From Bolinopsis microptera (Eukaryota; Ctenophora; Tentaculata; Lobata; Bolinopsidae), in NCBI RefSeq assembly GCF_026151205.1, contig NC_087076.1, positions 19,399,919 to 19,463,918 of the forward strand: 64,000 nt of DNA, written 5' to 3'. Below, one piece after another: positions 41,096-53,399 of the stretch. Numbering within the stretch: position 1 is the stretch's first letter; each line of letters opens with the position of its first letter. A program made the position numbers and the translations under genes. The notes beneath the pieces were generated by a model. It was not told where the DNA came from. It worked only from the letters and a program-made list of their open reading frames with translations, and made no database searches.

Positions 41096-43199
41096 CTTGT
41101 TTGAGCTTTTGAGGTAACCTACATAATGTTAGCTACAATTAATACACAAGAAGCGAAAGGAAGTAGTATAAAAGACAATCTGTTGATTCTTATCATCGAC
41201 AGACCACAACAGGCAGTTACACTGTCACTATTACTACGTCTTCTAGTTTTTTTGTTTGGGACCGGCCCGAAGTACCAGCCAATGTTTACTCAAAAATATA
41301 TATAATAAGTGTTATCAATTCAAAGTCAAAAACTCACACAAGATTAGATATTATTCATTATTGAAACGATTAAAAAGGAGCTTATCGAACAAAACATAGC
41401 CGAGTACAGATAAAGTTGCCTTTAGGATTGTAAAATTGAAATTATCATATTACTATATTAATGCACTTTTGTAGTTATTAGAGTGGAAACAGGCGCATAG
41501 CTGGCAGTTACACTATTACTACTTCTAGTGCAATAATTTATAATTAATATTAAGCTTACTATTTGCAATATATTTATGTTTATTGATCAGCTCAAATTTA
41601 ATTGAATATATAAAAAGTTAATGTTTTAATTTAAAATATTGATCACCTGATTAGTAAATACAATTAGCTTATATATATCACCTCCCCACGGGAATCCATA
41701 TCTATTTAACTATAATACATATTTGTTTACTTTTGAGTGCATGGCGCCTCTGCCCAGCATCAAGGAAAAAGAGAATCGCGATTATTTAGGCCAAAAATCG
41801 CGGCGCCGCGACAAGTCAAACTAGACAAAATCGCGGTGAATTTTAAATTCGTTAACTAACTTGTTAGTCTAGTTAGATTAGGGAGCGACAGGCTCTACAG
41901 CATACAGGCAAAACAATAACATCTATATTAATAAATATAATCCTTAGTGTTATCTGATGGATTCGTGTAGTGTTAGACTTAGAGTCTCATGATTTAATAG
42001 TTCATTCATTCAAATTTCTGATTGTTTCTGAATAGGCTCAGTGAAAACAGATTATAATGGAAATGAAATTGAATAGCTGAATAACGTATCAACATTTCTA
42101 CGTCATACTCATATTATGAAATAGTATTAATTCAATTGTAACGATCAATATTTACATTAAAAATTTGACGACGAAATTTATTTCAAACAAAATATGTTAC
42201 TGTAAAATATTTATCTAAATAGGTTTTAACGAGCAAATATGAAAATTGAAAATAAAACTGACAAAATTTAACAAATAGGGCTCAACTGAAAATTAAAATA
42301 GCGTGACGTGTACAGGAGTTGATACATGTTGCGCGTATCCAGTATCCCTTCGGCAGCACTTCGCGCGCGAAAAGTGGCATGCAACGTACATGTCAATACA
42401 GGAGATAAAATATTAAAAGAGATAAAAGAAATTAACAGACAACAGAGGGGTGAAATTTAAACAATAGTATTATTACTATTACTATTTACACGTCACTCAA
42501 CTAAAAAATGTGTTATATTATTAAATTGTTTAACTTTGTTTTGTCGTTGCACGTTGACAATTGAGTGTTGGTTTCTTTTCAACTAATATAATATGAAAAT
42601 TGGGCTTCTTTAATTTTTCTGTTGATGAATTATGTTCCTCTATATAGCTACGATTTGAAGTTTTAGCTTGGGGGGCCTGTGTGCTGAAGGTGGCATTCCC
42701 TGTATGCCCAGCAAACCCTACCATCTGGGGTATATCTCCAAAAGTAAAATGGATAGAACCTTCCGGTTTTCAACAAAATTTCCGTCTCGTGAATTTACAG
42801 TTGGCTCCCCAGGAGCCAAATTGGGGACAACGTAGATTCTGAATTAAACCGAAAAGTTTGATTTTGGGCTAAATAAATGATCACAGCTTTTAAACTTTGC
42901 AAAGAAATGTCGTTGTCATGACTACTAGGCTCAATGCAGCGTGCGAAAGGTAAACTTGACGTGACGCGCGACGCCATACGTGCTGTTGAAAATCTATCAC
43001 CTCTAGCAAGCCCAGCAGGCGGTAAGGTTTTCTGGGTAGGCAAGAGAGCTGCATGAGAGTTCATATAAGTTCAGCTGCAAAAGAAAGCAGAAGGAAGGGG
43101 GGGGGGGAGAAATGGAAGGGGGGGGGGGTTGCAGGGAGGTAGGGGATGTTTTGCGATATAAGACTTATAATTTCGGCGGTTAATATGTATGAAGTTTTA
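41096..43199. other. gene-poor region with decayed repeats
   Basis: 41100-41260 is upstream sequence shared with the MFS duplicate. 41525-41690 is a copy of a dispersed AT-rich repeat also at 8060-8205 (inverted) and 55600-55745. 41775-41830 holds AATCGCG words like the hAT MITE at 9447. G-runs (G9 and G10) occur at about 43098-43128. No host gene recognised. Confidence 0.5.
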
Positions 43200-44698
43200 A
43201 AAGTCGATTTTGAGGGCGAAGATTGCGTTTTTACCTACCCATCCAGGAGTCCCCTTTCTTGTTGGCGAAATTCTCTACTTTCTTAACCATCCGTCTCTAT
43301 CTCACTCCTTGCCTCCTTTTCTTCCTCCTCAACAGCTTCCTCTTTTCAATCAGGCTGTCAATCTCCATCCTTTCGCCCGTTCTATAAAGCTCATGCCTTC
43401 CTTTCCATCCTAACCAGCACCAACTTCAACAATACCATACAACTGACACCCTCGTCGTCACTACATCACAATGCTCACCAACTTCTCTTGCGAAATGGTT
43501 TCCGCTTGAGAACCACTGCAAACTTCACTACCACACAACTCATCAAACTTACCCAATCGACCATCAATGACGACGGCCACTTCACCTTGTGCTCTTTAGC
43601 TACAGGTGGTTCGACAGAAATATCTCTTGTCAAGGAAGGCCCGGATATCCTAAGGCACTGTGGTTGTATTTTCCTGGCTAGAACCTCCGCGCAGTTTACA
43701 TGTCATACTCCAGCCGACAGACTCCCCTTCCCAATGCACTCATTCGACCCCGATGGATATTCCTGCCTTTTGACTGTGTCAAACGACGTCACATAACACA
43801 GAAACAACTCTGTCCCTCTCCTGCTATCCACGTCGAGGACTCTCCGACCTACCTAAAATTGTCCTTTTCCGGAGTACCGGTAATGTGGAGGGATTGCCTA
43901 CAAAGCCTTTGATTGTTAACCCGGGCAACTCGTCACTAAAATAAAGACTCCCGGGCCTTAGAGAAGCAAGAGGCGTGTACCGATGTAGGCTGGGTAGCCA
44001 CTTTTATAACCCCGTCTGACTTCTCTTATTGCAGATCCTCTGCAGGCTCGACCACTACCCAACCTAAAGACCAAAACCAGGCAATACCTTCTGTCTTATC
44101 ATATGGGTCTTGACCCCATTGAAGCTGGCCTATCCCAGCAGTATTCAACAAGCATAGTTGAACCACAGTTAATAAACTGCGAGTGACTTAAATGCTATAC
44201 AGCAAAAACAAACGCTCCAACCAAACACCCCACCAACGATCCTAAACCACCCTAACAACTCTCTAGCTCTCTCTCTTCAACCCTCATTCCCCAACATCCA
44301 CTTGGTGGCACAAACCATTCTAACCTACGTATGTCCCCCCTAAGGGTTCCCTCAAAGCCCAACGGTACATAGTTTAACGAAAAACAGAGAAGCCTTGATT
44401 GCTCAGATCAAGACAGCATCAGTAGTCAGCGAAATACGGATATACCTTCTCCCTTACAAGTCATCGAGCTGACAACTATCTTACTGTGTCCTTTTTAGGC
44501 TTGCCACACCACCTTCGCTATTGCAACCGCTCGCCGTATTCACTGACACATGCCAACACCTGGATTAGTAGAAGATGTACGCATATACACCCAAGATGCG
44601 GAGATGCCTCAGATTAGCGAGTTGATGATACAACAGCAAACTCACAGGAGCATGGATCAGAATCATCAGTTAACCAACCTGACACCGTTTCGGGGCTT
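43200..44698 (+). other. uncharacterised repeat-like region with a 102-codon ORF
   Basis: Base composition shifts to pyrimidine-rich with higher GC than its surroundings from about 43200. The frame 43488-43796 (open upstream as well) includes NGFRLRTTANFTTTQLIKL, EGPDILRHCGCIFLART and FTCHTPADRLPFPMHSFDPD. I recognise no domain. Together with the fragment at 44699 it is probably the remains of one transposable element. Confidence 0.35.
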
Positions 44699-45040
44699 TT
44701 AATCGCAAAACGGTTTTCCTGTCAGCGCCCCAGCACCACCTTTCGCCTGAATCCAGCTGGCAGACCGCTGTAATCGGTCGAGCTTGTACTCGTGCGATGC
44801 AGCGATCCGCTCTTCAGATGGTACTGGTAGCACCCACCCTCCCCAAAATAACTTCTTTGCCGACCTGAGGAATATCACAAGGTCCGGCCTCAGCCGTGTT
44901 TCCACAATCACACTGGGAAAACATAAGCTACCCCTCAAGTCAGACAGCACTATCCGACCCGATACCACACAGGATCCAAAACCACGACTCTCCTTCCGGT
45001 ATCGTCTTACCTGCTTTTCTTTTCCCAGCAGAACAAACAT
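44699..45040 (-). pseudogene. fragment of a widespread metazoan repeat-encoded protein
   Basis: The minus-strand frame contains LSDLRGSLCFPSVIVETRLR, PDLVIFLRSAKK and EERIAASHEYKLDRLQ. It resembles ORFs with an RPD...ELTVPWEE core that recur in many invertebrate genomes next to retroelement sequence. Here the usual ELTVPWEE part reads GWVLPVPSEE, suggesting local frameshifts, and the C-terminus is lost. The family assignment is from memory and the class of element is uncertain. Confidence 0.4.
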
Positions 45041-46324
45041 CCAATGAACTGCCTTCCATCGCCGGCCTTGTTCTTATAGTGTCACTGGCGATCACAATGG
45101 AAGACAACCTGTTCAAGATCTGCTTCAGAACCTTGTCCGTGCCGCCATCTATCCCTTCTCTTGACTAAGATAAAGCTGATAAAGCTGTTGAAGAAGTAAA
45201 CCACTAGAGAAAAGTATCAAGGAGACGGTTGTGATGGTGTGATCTGATGGATCTCTCTGGATACAATGGTTTCAAAGTAATAAGTTATTTTTGCATGAAA
45301 CTTCATATTCTGTTCGACTGTGCGCGTGTTAAAATTAAGTTTCAAGTTTTAGATTTTTCTCAAGTTCACATTATCAATTAAATCATCCACTAGTGATGGG
45401 CAGATGATAATCACTAAAAGTTACACAATATGTTACTGTGAGAACAGTCCTTCAGTCCACTGATCGGCTATTATACACCAGCTGAAGCTACCCATCAGTA
45501 TCTTCAAGTAAATTGTAAATACTGGGTTGCTTTGATATTCACCTTTTTTAAAATTACTATGGTTAATTACAGTTATACTAAAGTTACAAATTATTTGGCT
45601 AGATTACCTAATTGAAATAGATTATTAAAGCCCGGGACTGGGGACAGTATTGCTAGCTATGATAGTTTTGAGAGTTTTCAAAAATCCAACACCCATGAGC
45701 AGCAACGTCGTGGATGCTTGATTGTCCAGACATTTGCCACATAAATCTGAAATGAGACAAACTTGTTCCTCTAGGACCCAGGCTATTGTTCACTGATTTA
45801 GTAGCGGATGTTCATAGTTTTTTTTCTATCAAATAAGTACGATTTCATGCGAAGCTCTGAATTTAAGAAAGCCACCATAATTTATCTGCACGTTAATCAT
45901 GGAGATAATCACTCTTTAGGCAAACCATATATGATTTTGGAGCTTATTTTAATACAATTCTGACTCTTAGCAGCACGCGAATATTAAGACTCAATGAAAA
46001 GAACAGAAACAGTTCATAGGCTCGAATAAAATAAGAGGTTAATGATTTGTACGCAGACATATATTAACCGAACGAAGAAGCACATAGCTAAACACATTTA
46101 GAGTTATCAGTTTATATTCTACAAATTTTCCACATCTCTCCATCTCACTCAAATCTTATATTTGAAAGCTTTATTCCGACTCTCTCTGTCTCTTCGCCTC
46201 TCGTTTTCATACCTCCACACCCAGAGCCGCATTAAAATGGAACTGCTCAGTTTATTAATGCAAACGCTCGCACATCTATATCTGATATAAAAATATATAA
46301 AACTCCCACAAGTCCTGCCACCCT
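45041..46324. other. intergenic, no gene recognised
   Basis: AT-rich beyond about 45200, without a conserved frame or clear repeat. Confidence 0.5.
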
Positions 46325-47620
46325 ACCACCATAGCATAGATATTCCATATGGAGTACACATCGAGTGTTCAAAAACTGTTCAGAGGAGAAGAGTTATTTG
46401 AAATGTAAAATGACTTTTAAGTGACTATCTAGAAGATAGGATTACAATAAAGTACTTATCATAAATCCCTTTGAGAAAGTTGAGTTACTAAACGGGATGA
46501 TCTGATTTCCAAAAAGACTTACCAGCTCTAAAAGAAAGAAAGAGTGAAGATGTCTTCCTTTAGTTCGTATTTTGACCCAAACATTACCTCCAATTGGTAA
46601 AAACGTTTACCAAGAAATAAATTTATCCTTGGCCTAGACCCCCCTTTTAAAGTCTGTGAACCATCCTAGTAAAGTATTTGTTTCATATCGTGGTAATAAA
46701 ACTATCAAAGAAAACCTTTAGTATCGAGTAAACTTTTCAGAAGATCGTAAGTAACATGAAGATAGTAATGTTATAGCTTTAAACCTAACACTGAAATGTG
46801 GCTCTGCTACTAAGTATAGAAGAGGGGTGATGTTATCATAGTTACTCCAGAATGTAAAGCCCTGGTATAATGTTATATTTGTGAATCAAAAACAGCTCAA
46901 GCTACCACTCTGGGAACACATTAAGATCAATGGACAACAGACTGCAACACAGGTATGGGTGTGCTACCAAGTAAGGGATAAAGACTGCAGACTGCTTCAT
47001 AGGAAGCACAGTTAACAATTTTAAAGACCAGATGGCAGAACCACAACATCACATATTAGAAAGCGATAGGAGTTGTGAAATTTCTTGTCATTTTAACGAT
47101 ACCAGTTCCATGAATCAAACAAAGAGGCCCTTAAAAAACGTTATGGACAATGAGTATATCCGATTCATAAAGAGTTTATATTTTTGAAAAGGCTTTGATT
47201 TTAATAAAATGTTAAACCGTTAGAAGATTGAAGTAGTGTGCTAAAGACAGATAATCATTTTGGCAAAACAACTTAAGACCCTCCGTGAGATATAGTAGGA
47301 CTTTGAATAACAAGTGCTCTTAATGAAATAAAAACTTGACCATATATGAAAGAATTTTAATATTAATCTTACCCAGACACTTGCATTTTGATGTTTACTT
47401 ACACCTCTGCATCTTTTGTTTAATATCTATGAATGAATTAGACTTACTCACAAAATTATCCCATCTCATTAAATGATCTATATTTTCATGTTTTTAATTA
47501 TACTATCATAAACATTTATTTTAAAAAACTTGCTTTCAGAAAGAGGACATTTAAGATTGACACAATCGAAACTATAATGTAATTTCGTGTATTACCGATT
47601 CACTGAAAGAATCTCAAAAT
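46325..47620 (+). pseudogene. decayed Penelope-like element, same family as 10508-12558
   Basis: The nucleotide sequence follows the minus strand of the 10.5-12.0 kb element with many substitutions, indels and stops. Examples are ATTCCATATGGAGTA...CGAGTGTTCAAAAACTGTTC, TTTCATATCGTGGTAATAAA, and the 3' UTR words CACTTGCATTTTGATGTTTAC and CCTCTGCATCTTTTGTTTA. It covers the second half of the ORF and the whole 3' UTR, ending near CACTGAAAGAATCTCAAAAT. An old copy without coding capacity. Confidence 0.8.
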
Positions 47621-48604
47621 AAATAATAAATATAAATATTTTCCTTGGCTAGGACTTCTACACAATAAAAGAAAGCGTGTGATTAGATCTTCGTAAGCTT
47701 GCATCATTATATTTACATATAAATGCCTTAATAAAGGCTACAATTTTCTCTCCGCTCGTGTATGTCTTCCATTATTTTCTAACCAGTCGCTATATTGACT
47801 TGTGACTTGTTCCTCAATTAGGTTCAGAACTTAATCCTTAGTAGATTTCCAGCAAATATAATAATATAAATAATCCGAAATTTTGTGAGACTAATTAAGG
47901 AGATAACACAATTTATTTTCCGCGCCAGTCTTGAAGATAATTAATAAAACGTGACAGAACTGAACCACTGAGATATCGTTTCTAGTAACGTTTAATGACG
48001 TTCATAAATTAATATCGAACATGATGTTGGGACTGGTCGTGTCCCAAAACATCCCGATATGATATGTCTCAGTGCCTAATGGCCATTAAAAAGACAATAA
48101 AGCCAATCTATCCATTTATTCCTACTGTGTTAGGCGCCTTCCGACGTACCGGGAAACATTTTAAAAGGGTGAAACATTGTATACGTCCACGAGCATACTT
48201 TATGGTATTTATTATACACAAAATTTCTAATTCCGTTCCGTAATTCCTTGACAGTTGCACGAAGGCTGTAGCTGTCCTTTCTAACATATGGCTCAAAGGG
48301 CAAAACCAAATTTAATAAGTTTCAGTTCAGTTTAACAATAAAGGAGGATCCTGCACCCAATAGTTTCATTATATTTGTCTCAACATATTTCATTAAGGAA
48401 ATTTAAATTTGGCAAATTTTGTAATTCCTGATTGTAATTCCGCTGTAAAATATGCACAAAGGCTGATCTTCTAATATTAGTAGAGCACAACAAAACCGTA
48501 AAGTTTGAAAAGATTTAGTTCAGATAAGAACAAAAGAGGAAGGATCTCTAGGGGATCCATTACAGGGGCCGTAACAGTTCATTCAGAGCTACCGTCTTCG
48601 ACTA
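47621..48604. other. intergenic, no gene recognised
   Basis: AT-rich sequence. No repeat or frame stands out. Confidence 0.5.
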
Positions 48605-48905
48605 ATATGTGAGCAAACAAAGGTCTCTCTCCCACAAGTCTCCTGTGTCCGGACCAAACTATTTCTTGCTGCAATGTGTTCACTCTGCCACAAAGTTACT
48701 CCTGTGGTCGCCAAACTATTTCTTGCTGCAGAGTTCCTCTCCCACAAAGTTACTCATGTCGGACCAAACTATTATCTTGCTGCAATGGTTCTCTCTGCCA
48801 TCAAAGTGTGCCCTTGTCGGACCAAACTATTTCTTGCTGCAATGTGTTCACTCTGCCACAAAGTTGCCTCCTGTGCGACCAAACAATTTCTTGCTGCAAA
48901 GTGAT
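48605..48905. repeat. minisatellite, unit about 57 bp, about five copies
   Basis: Each unit contains ACCAAACTATTTCTTGCTGCA followed by a variable block around CTCTGCCACAAAGT. Units differ by point changes and small indels. Forward and reverse frames through it are by-products of the repeat. Confidence 0.85.
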
Positions 48906-51900
48906 TCACTCGAGTTGAGTCAAATAGTCGTTTGTTATACTGACAAGTGACAACTAAGCAAGCTGTAAGTTTCTTAAACAAAAACGCTTTCTTTTGAATA
49001 ATCCACTCGCCACAACAGAGTACACGACTTCATAATCCGACTGAAAATTACGTATTTCATATAACTGAGTCTTAATTATTTACTCTAATGAAAGAGTTTA
49101 TTACTGTGATGAATAAGACCTCATTACTTTCATACTTCCTAGATAATCTGTCTTCCATTCTTCTAGTTTTGTAGAAACCAATAGCTCTGTTGCAGTATTG
49201 TGTGCTCACACTACTCACTGCATCCAATTCCTGCCAAGGTTTCATTTCTCGATCTTGTCTGTGTCCGCCATACATTATCATGGTTTACCATGTCCGCCAT
49301 GGTTATGGTTAATGTTAAGATTGTGTATTTTAAGGTGGACAAGCGTAGCACTCCTCAAATGCATCTGGAGATATTAAAACATATATGGTTTTCTCGGGTC
49401 AATTGGATAGACGATTCAAGTCCGATCACTATCTAAGAAACAATTTATAATTTTGATCCGATCATATACTTGCGTTTTGATTTTTTTTAAAGCATCACTA
49501 ATTTTAAAATAAATATTTTTTAGAGCATAAAAAATTAATATAAAAATATCGCCAATCTGTTTATGGGGGAGTGAGAACGAGAGTGGGAGAGTACGTGAGA
49601 CTCTTTAGAAACACATTTGGGGGTCACAAAATTATCAATAAAACCACATACCCACCGGCCGATTCTAAAGCATAATCTGAATCGATATGGCTTGGGTCAA
49701 GTTGCGTCGCAATATATACCGAAAAAACCAGCCCCGTAACTCTTTACCGTATTCTGTTGTTTAAGCCGTTCGGAAATACACACGAACGAACGAACGAACA
49801 CATCCTTGATTCTTGAGATTATTAGAAAAACGCTTCAACAACCATAATCAATTAGTCTCAGATGAGCATTGATCAAGACCAATTGTGACGGTTGAGGATA
49901 GCTGATATAAATATAACAATTAGTTCGTATATATATAATTATCACCCATATTTATTATGTAATCAGCAGAGATTATGGTCTTGTCTGACGCATGTGTATG
50001 ATACGTTTCATAACAATAACAATAACCAGGAGTCAGATTGACACCTCTCACACACGTCCACTGCTGCTGTACACTGAGCGGGTATCTCTCGCCGCGGAGT
50101 ACCAGAACTAGCGGATCTGCGTCCAGTTTTCTTTGAAATCGTGTGCTGAAATATTAATCTACAGTGTTGTTGTTGCCATTGTTATTGGCAGTGTAATCGC
50201 AACATGTTTTCCTAGTTTTATATTACCAGCCATATCAACCCACACTGCCGTGAATTGTGATTTCCAACTCGTTACCATGACACACCTGACAAGTAGTTTC
50301 GAGTGATAATTGGCCAGCAGTTACCTTGATTACACCTTATTAATACAGCAGATAAACCGCTCTCGTGTATGAATATTGATATTCGATTAATTGGCAAAAT
50401 GCAAGTTTAATTTATTGGGGTCCTTACTACTTTTCAGATGGTCCATTCTTTAAGGATTGTATGATATCTCCATAAATTCATGCTTATAGTACTTTAAGAG
50501 TCTAGGTCAGACAAATGCAAGTCGTCTAGGAGGATAATAAATTTTTTTATTTTTCCCATGTAGTCAAGCAATTAGCAACTCATATTTAACGATGCATTTG
50601 TGCATTTGTGCATATGTCATATTTCCATATAATTACAGGATTTCTCGATCTAAATTTTCATTTGACCCTAGATGTAGTTACGCACTGACTGTGTGTAATG
50701 ATAATATTATCGTAACCGCTCTTTCTTCTCCGTGATGTAACCTAGTGTCCGAGATCACTGCACCCAATTGGTCTTATTGTGCTTATTGCACCCAATTGTG
50801 GCTTATTCTGCGGCTTATTAGCACCAATTGGGTGGTCTTATTTAAGACCGCATTTTAGATTATTAAGCTGTCATCATTTAAAAATGATGACATGCTCAGA
50901 ACCCATTTATTTAAAACAAAAGAGAAAAGTCCGCCATTCTTGTACACCACTAACCTGAGAACGTTGTAAATCATGAACTAACTTCGTGTTTAAACATTTA
51001 CTTACTTTCTCGTTATACCTTTTTGAAATGCCGTTATAGTACTCACATACCGATAAAAAAAGATATTATGAAAAGTATTTTAAGGAATGTAATTTGGTTA
51101 GAACATACCTTAATTCCCAAAAATTTTGGGCGACAAAAAATTTGAGCGGGCCTCTCGCCCAAAATTTTTGCAACCAAATTATTTGCATAAATCTTTTTCC
51201 GTCTGCTAAATTTTTTGCTAACGTAATAAAACAAACTTTTGCATATTGGCCTGTGTCCTGAATCTAAAAATATGGCATTTTCCTTCATATCCCAGTGAAA
51301 TACAGATTTGAAAATTTCGTTTTCTAATCTGTCATTCATGGCTTGACCTAGTAAAACTAAGGCTTATATTTTAACTGAATAGAAATAACTGGAATAGCTA
51401 ACAGCTACTAATAAAACAAAATGGCTAGAGGAACGAAATAGCTAGAGATTTAAAACAAGATTCTGCCAATGGATAATCATCCTCCGCGCCGTAAATGGTA
51501 AAGTCTGAACATACAAGCATCATTATACCCGACTTCTCAAAGCCTTTCCTTATAGTCCTCTTGCCTCCTTTTAAATATGACAAAAAGTTCAGTTGATCCA
51601 ACGAGCCGGTACTTCACGGATTACTGTCCAAAGCGGGTATCAATTTATCACATTGTCTGGAAGAAAATCCCCTGTGCCATCATCCAGTATTTTTAGTGTT
51701 TACTGGGCAGCGCAGATCGTAAATTACATAATGGAAAACAACTTAGACTACCACGCAACAATCAACATACTTTAAAATGAAAGCAAAAATGACTGGAATA
51801 AGGAAAAATATGAACTAAGGCAAATATCTCACTGAAATTTATAGTGGAACATCGTTCATTTTTCGAAGAATTTGTGCCCAAATTTCGGTCGCCCAAATTG

Positions 51901-53399
51901 AGTTCAAATTTATCTGCCCCAATAATTGTCGTCTCAAATAAATTGTGCTCAATATAATGGCACACAAATTTTTGGGAACTAGGTATAACCTGCATATTGT
52001 TAATATGTCCACGATTAAAGTACGGTCACTATTCAATTTTCTAACAATTACAGATTGTCCAGGTTTTGCCAGCAAAGTAACCAAGTTACCATAAGCTTTT
52101 GATTAATTTAATTTTGCATGATTAGTTAACAAACTCAGCATAACCATTCCGCCATTGATAGCATCTATTCATCCACTGCTTGATTATTCGTTCAATAGAG
52201 CTTTTTAGAATTATCCAACATTTGATTAATACACCATGATAAGTCATAAAGTCACCGAACGTATTAATGCGATGGACAATTTGATATCCAATCATTTGTG
52301 TCGAATCTTCAATCATAGTCATAGACTGGCCCCTATTTCTTGACCCCGCTACATACTGCTGAATGCTTTATAAAGCTTTTTTTTCTTCCTGCTAATTATA
52401 TGCCTGCTGCAGCTGGATTACATTCATGTTGTCAAACTTTGTGGATTGAAAATATCTAGTTTTGCAGTAGTTGTTGGTTTATTCGGGTTCAACTGTGTCA
52501 AAATAATGCGCTGGAGCATTAATCAAATTCTTGAATAACTATACAAAATTGCAGCATTAATAATGAAAACCACTCATCATTTATCTATCTAGGGAAAGGA
52601 CACCCGGGTAACTGTAGCGCAGCGATAGCAATATTCTAAAAACCAAGTTGTCATGGAACATCTAGCAGAGTTTGATTGGTATAAGCACGTTAACCAAACC
52701 ACAAAATCTTCTGCAGAGATAATTAAGGAAAATCTGTTCAAATTGAGAGAGCCTTAAGTATGGGTGAATATTTGTCACGGTCACTATATTCTTGTTTCAA
52801 ATTTACACGTGAGTAGATCCAAATCTACGACTAAGCATTACCTTCCACCAGACTTTGAGGACATCAAAAAACCCTATGTTCAGTGATTAAGAGTGATTCA
52901 GTGGACACGCCCTCGTGTCCATCCCTTTTAGAAAAATACCGCTTATGTGTCCCTCCGCCCTCGTCCACTCGTGCCGTTCCCCTACAAAGTCCTAGACCAA
53001 TGACAAAATAATGCTTTAATCATGAGCATTGCAAGCAAGGGTCCTTCTTCTTTGTGGCAGCAAACCCGTTTTACTAACACCTATCCCCTTAAACCAAGGA
53101 TTGAAACCCAAAGGCCATTACTATTAAAAAACGATGGACAAATCCTCGGTTATATAACGACGCCACGAACTTGTGAGAGCTGAATTTTTGGGGATGTAAC
53201 ATCTACATTGTGGCTACGCAAGATGTTGGAATTCTTTAAATGTGCGTTTTGATTTTATTCGGATGGTGCAGGAAATTGGTAAAAACACGACTTCAATCTT
53301 ACGTTAATTGTTAATTGTATAAAATTCTAATTTCAGGTAAACAAGCAAAGTTTGTTTTTAATTATTACATATAAGTATAACTATTAGTTGACGGATGTT
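48906..53399. other. long gene-poor region
   Basis: No gene supported over about 4.5 kb. Items seen: a CGAA tetranucleotide repeat near 49785-49799, clustered CACCCAATTG words at 50760-50835, a perfect 16-bp inverted repeat at 51118-51170, and an AT-rich repeat at 51840-51995 with CGCCCAAATT-type words that partly mirrors 51118-51180. Short frames here look random. Confidence 0.45.
51118..51170. repeat. perfect 16-bp inverted repeat
   Basis: CAAAAATTTTGGGCGA (51118-51133) and TCGCCCAAAATTTTTG (51155-51170) with a 21-nt spacer. A related TTCCCAAAAATTTGTG is found in reverse orientation at 51965-51981, so 51110-51995 may be one small inverted-repeat element. Confidence 0.6.

Noticed and set aside
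48605-48905. CRISPR-like alternation of repeat and spacer
   Set aside because: Repeat units are degenerate, spacers are not unique, and the setting is a eukaryotic genome; it is a minisatellite.
48609-48981. Overlapping frames on both strands with repeated peptides
   Set aside because: By-products of the 57-bp minisatellite.
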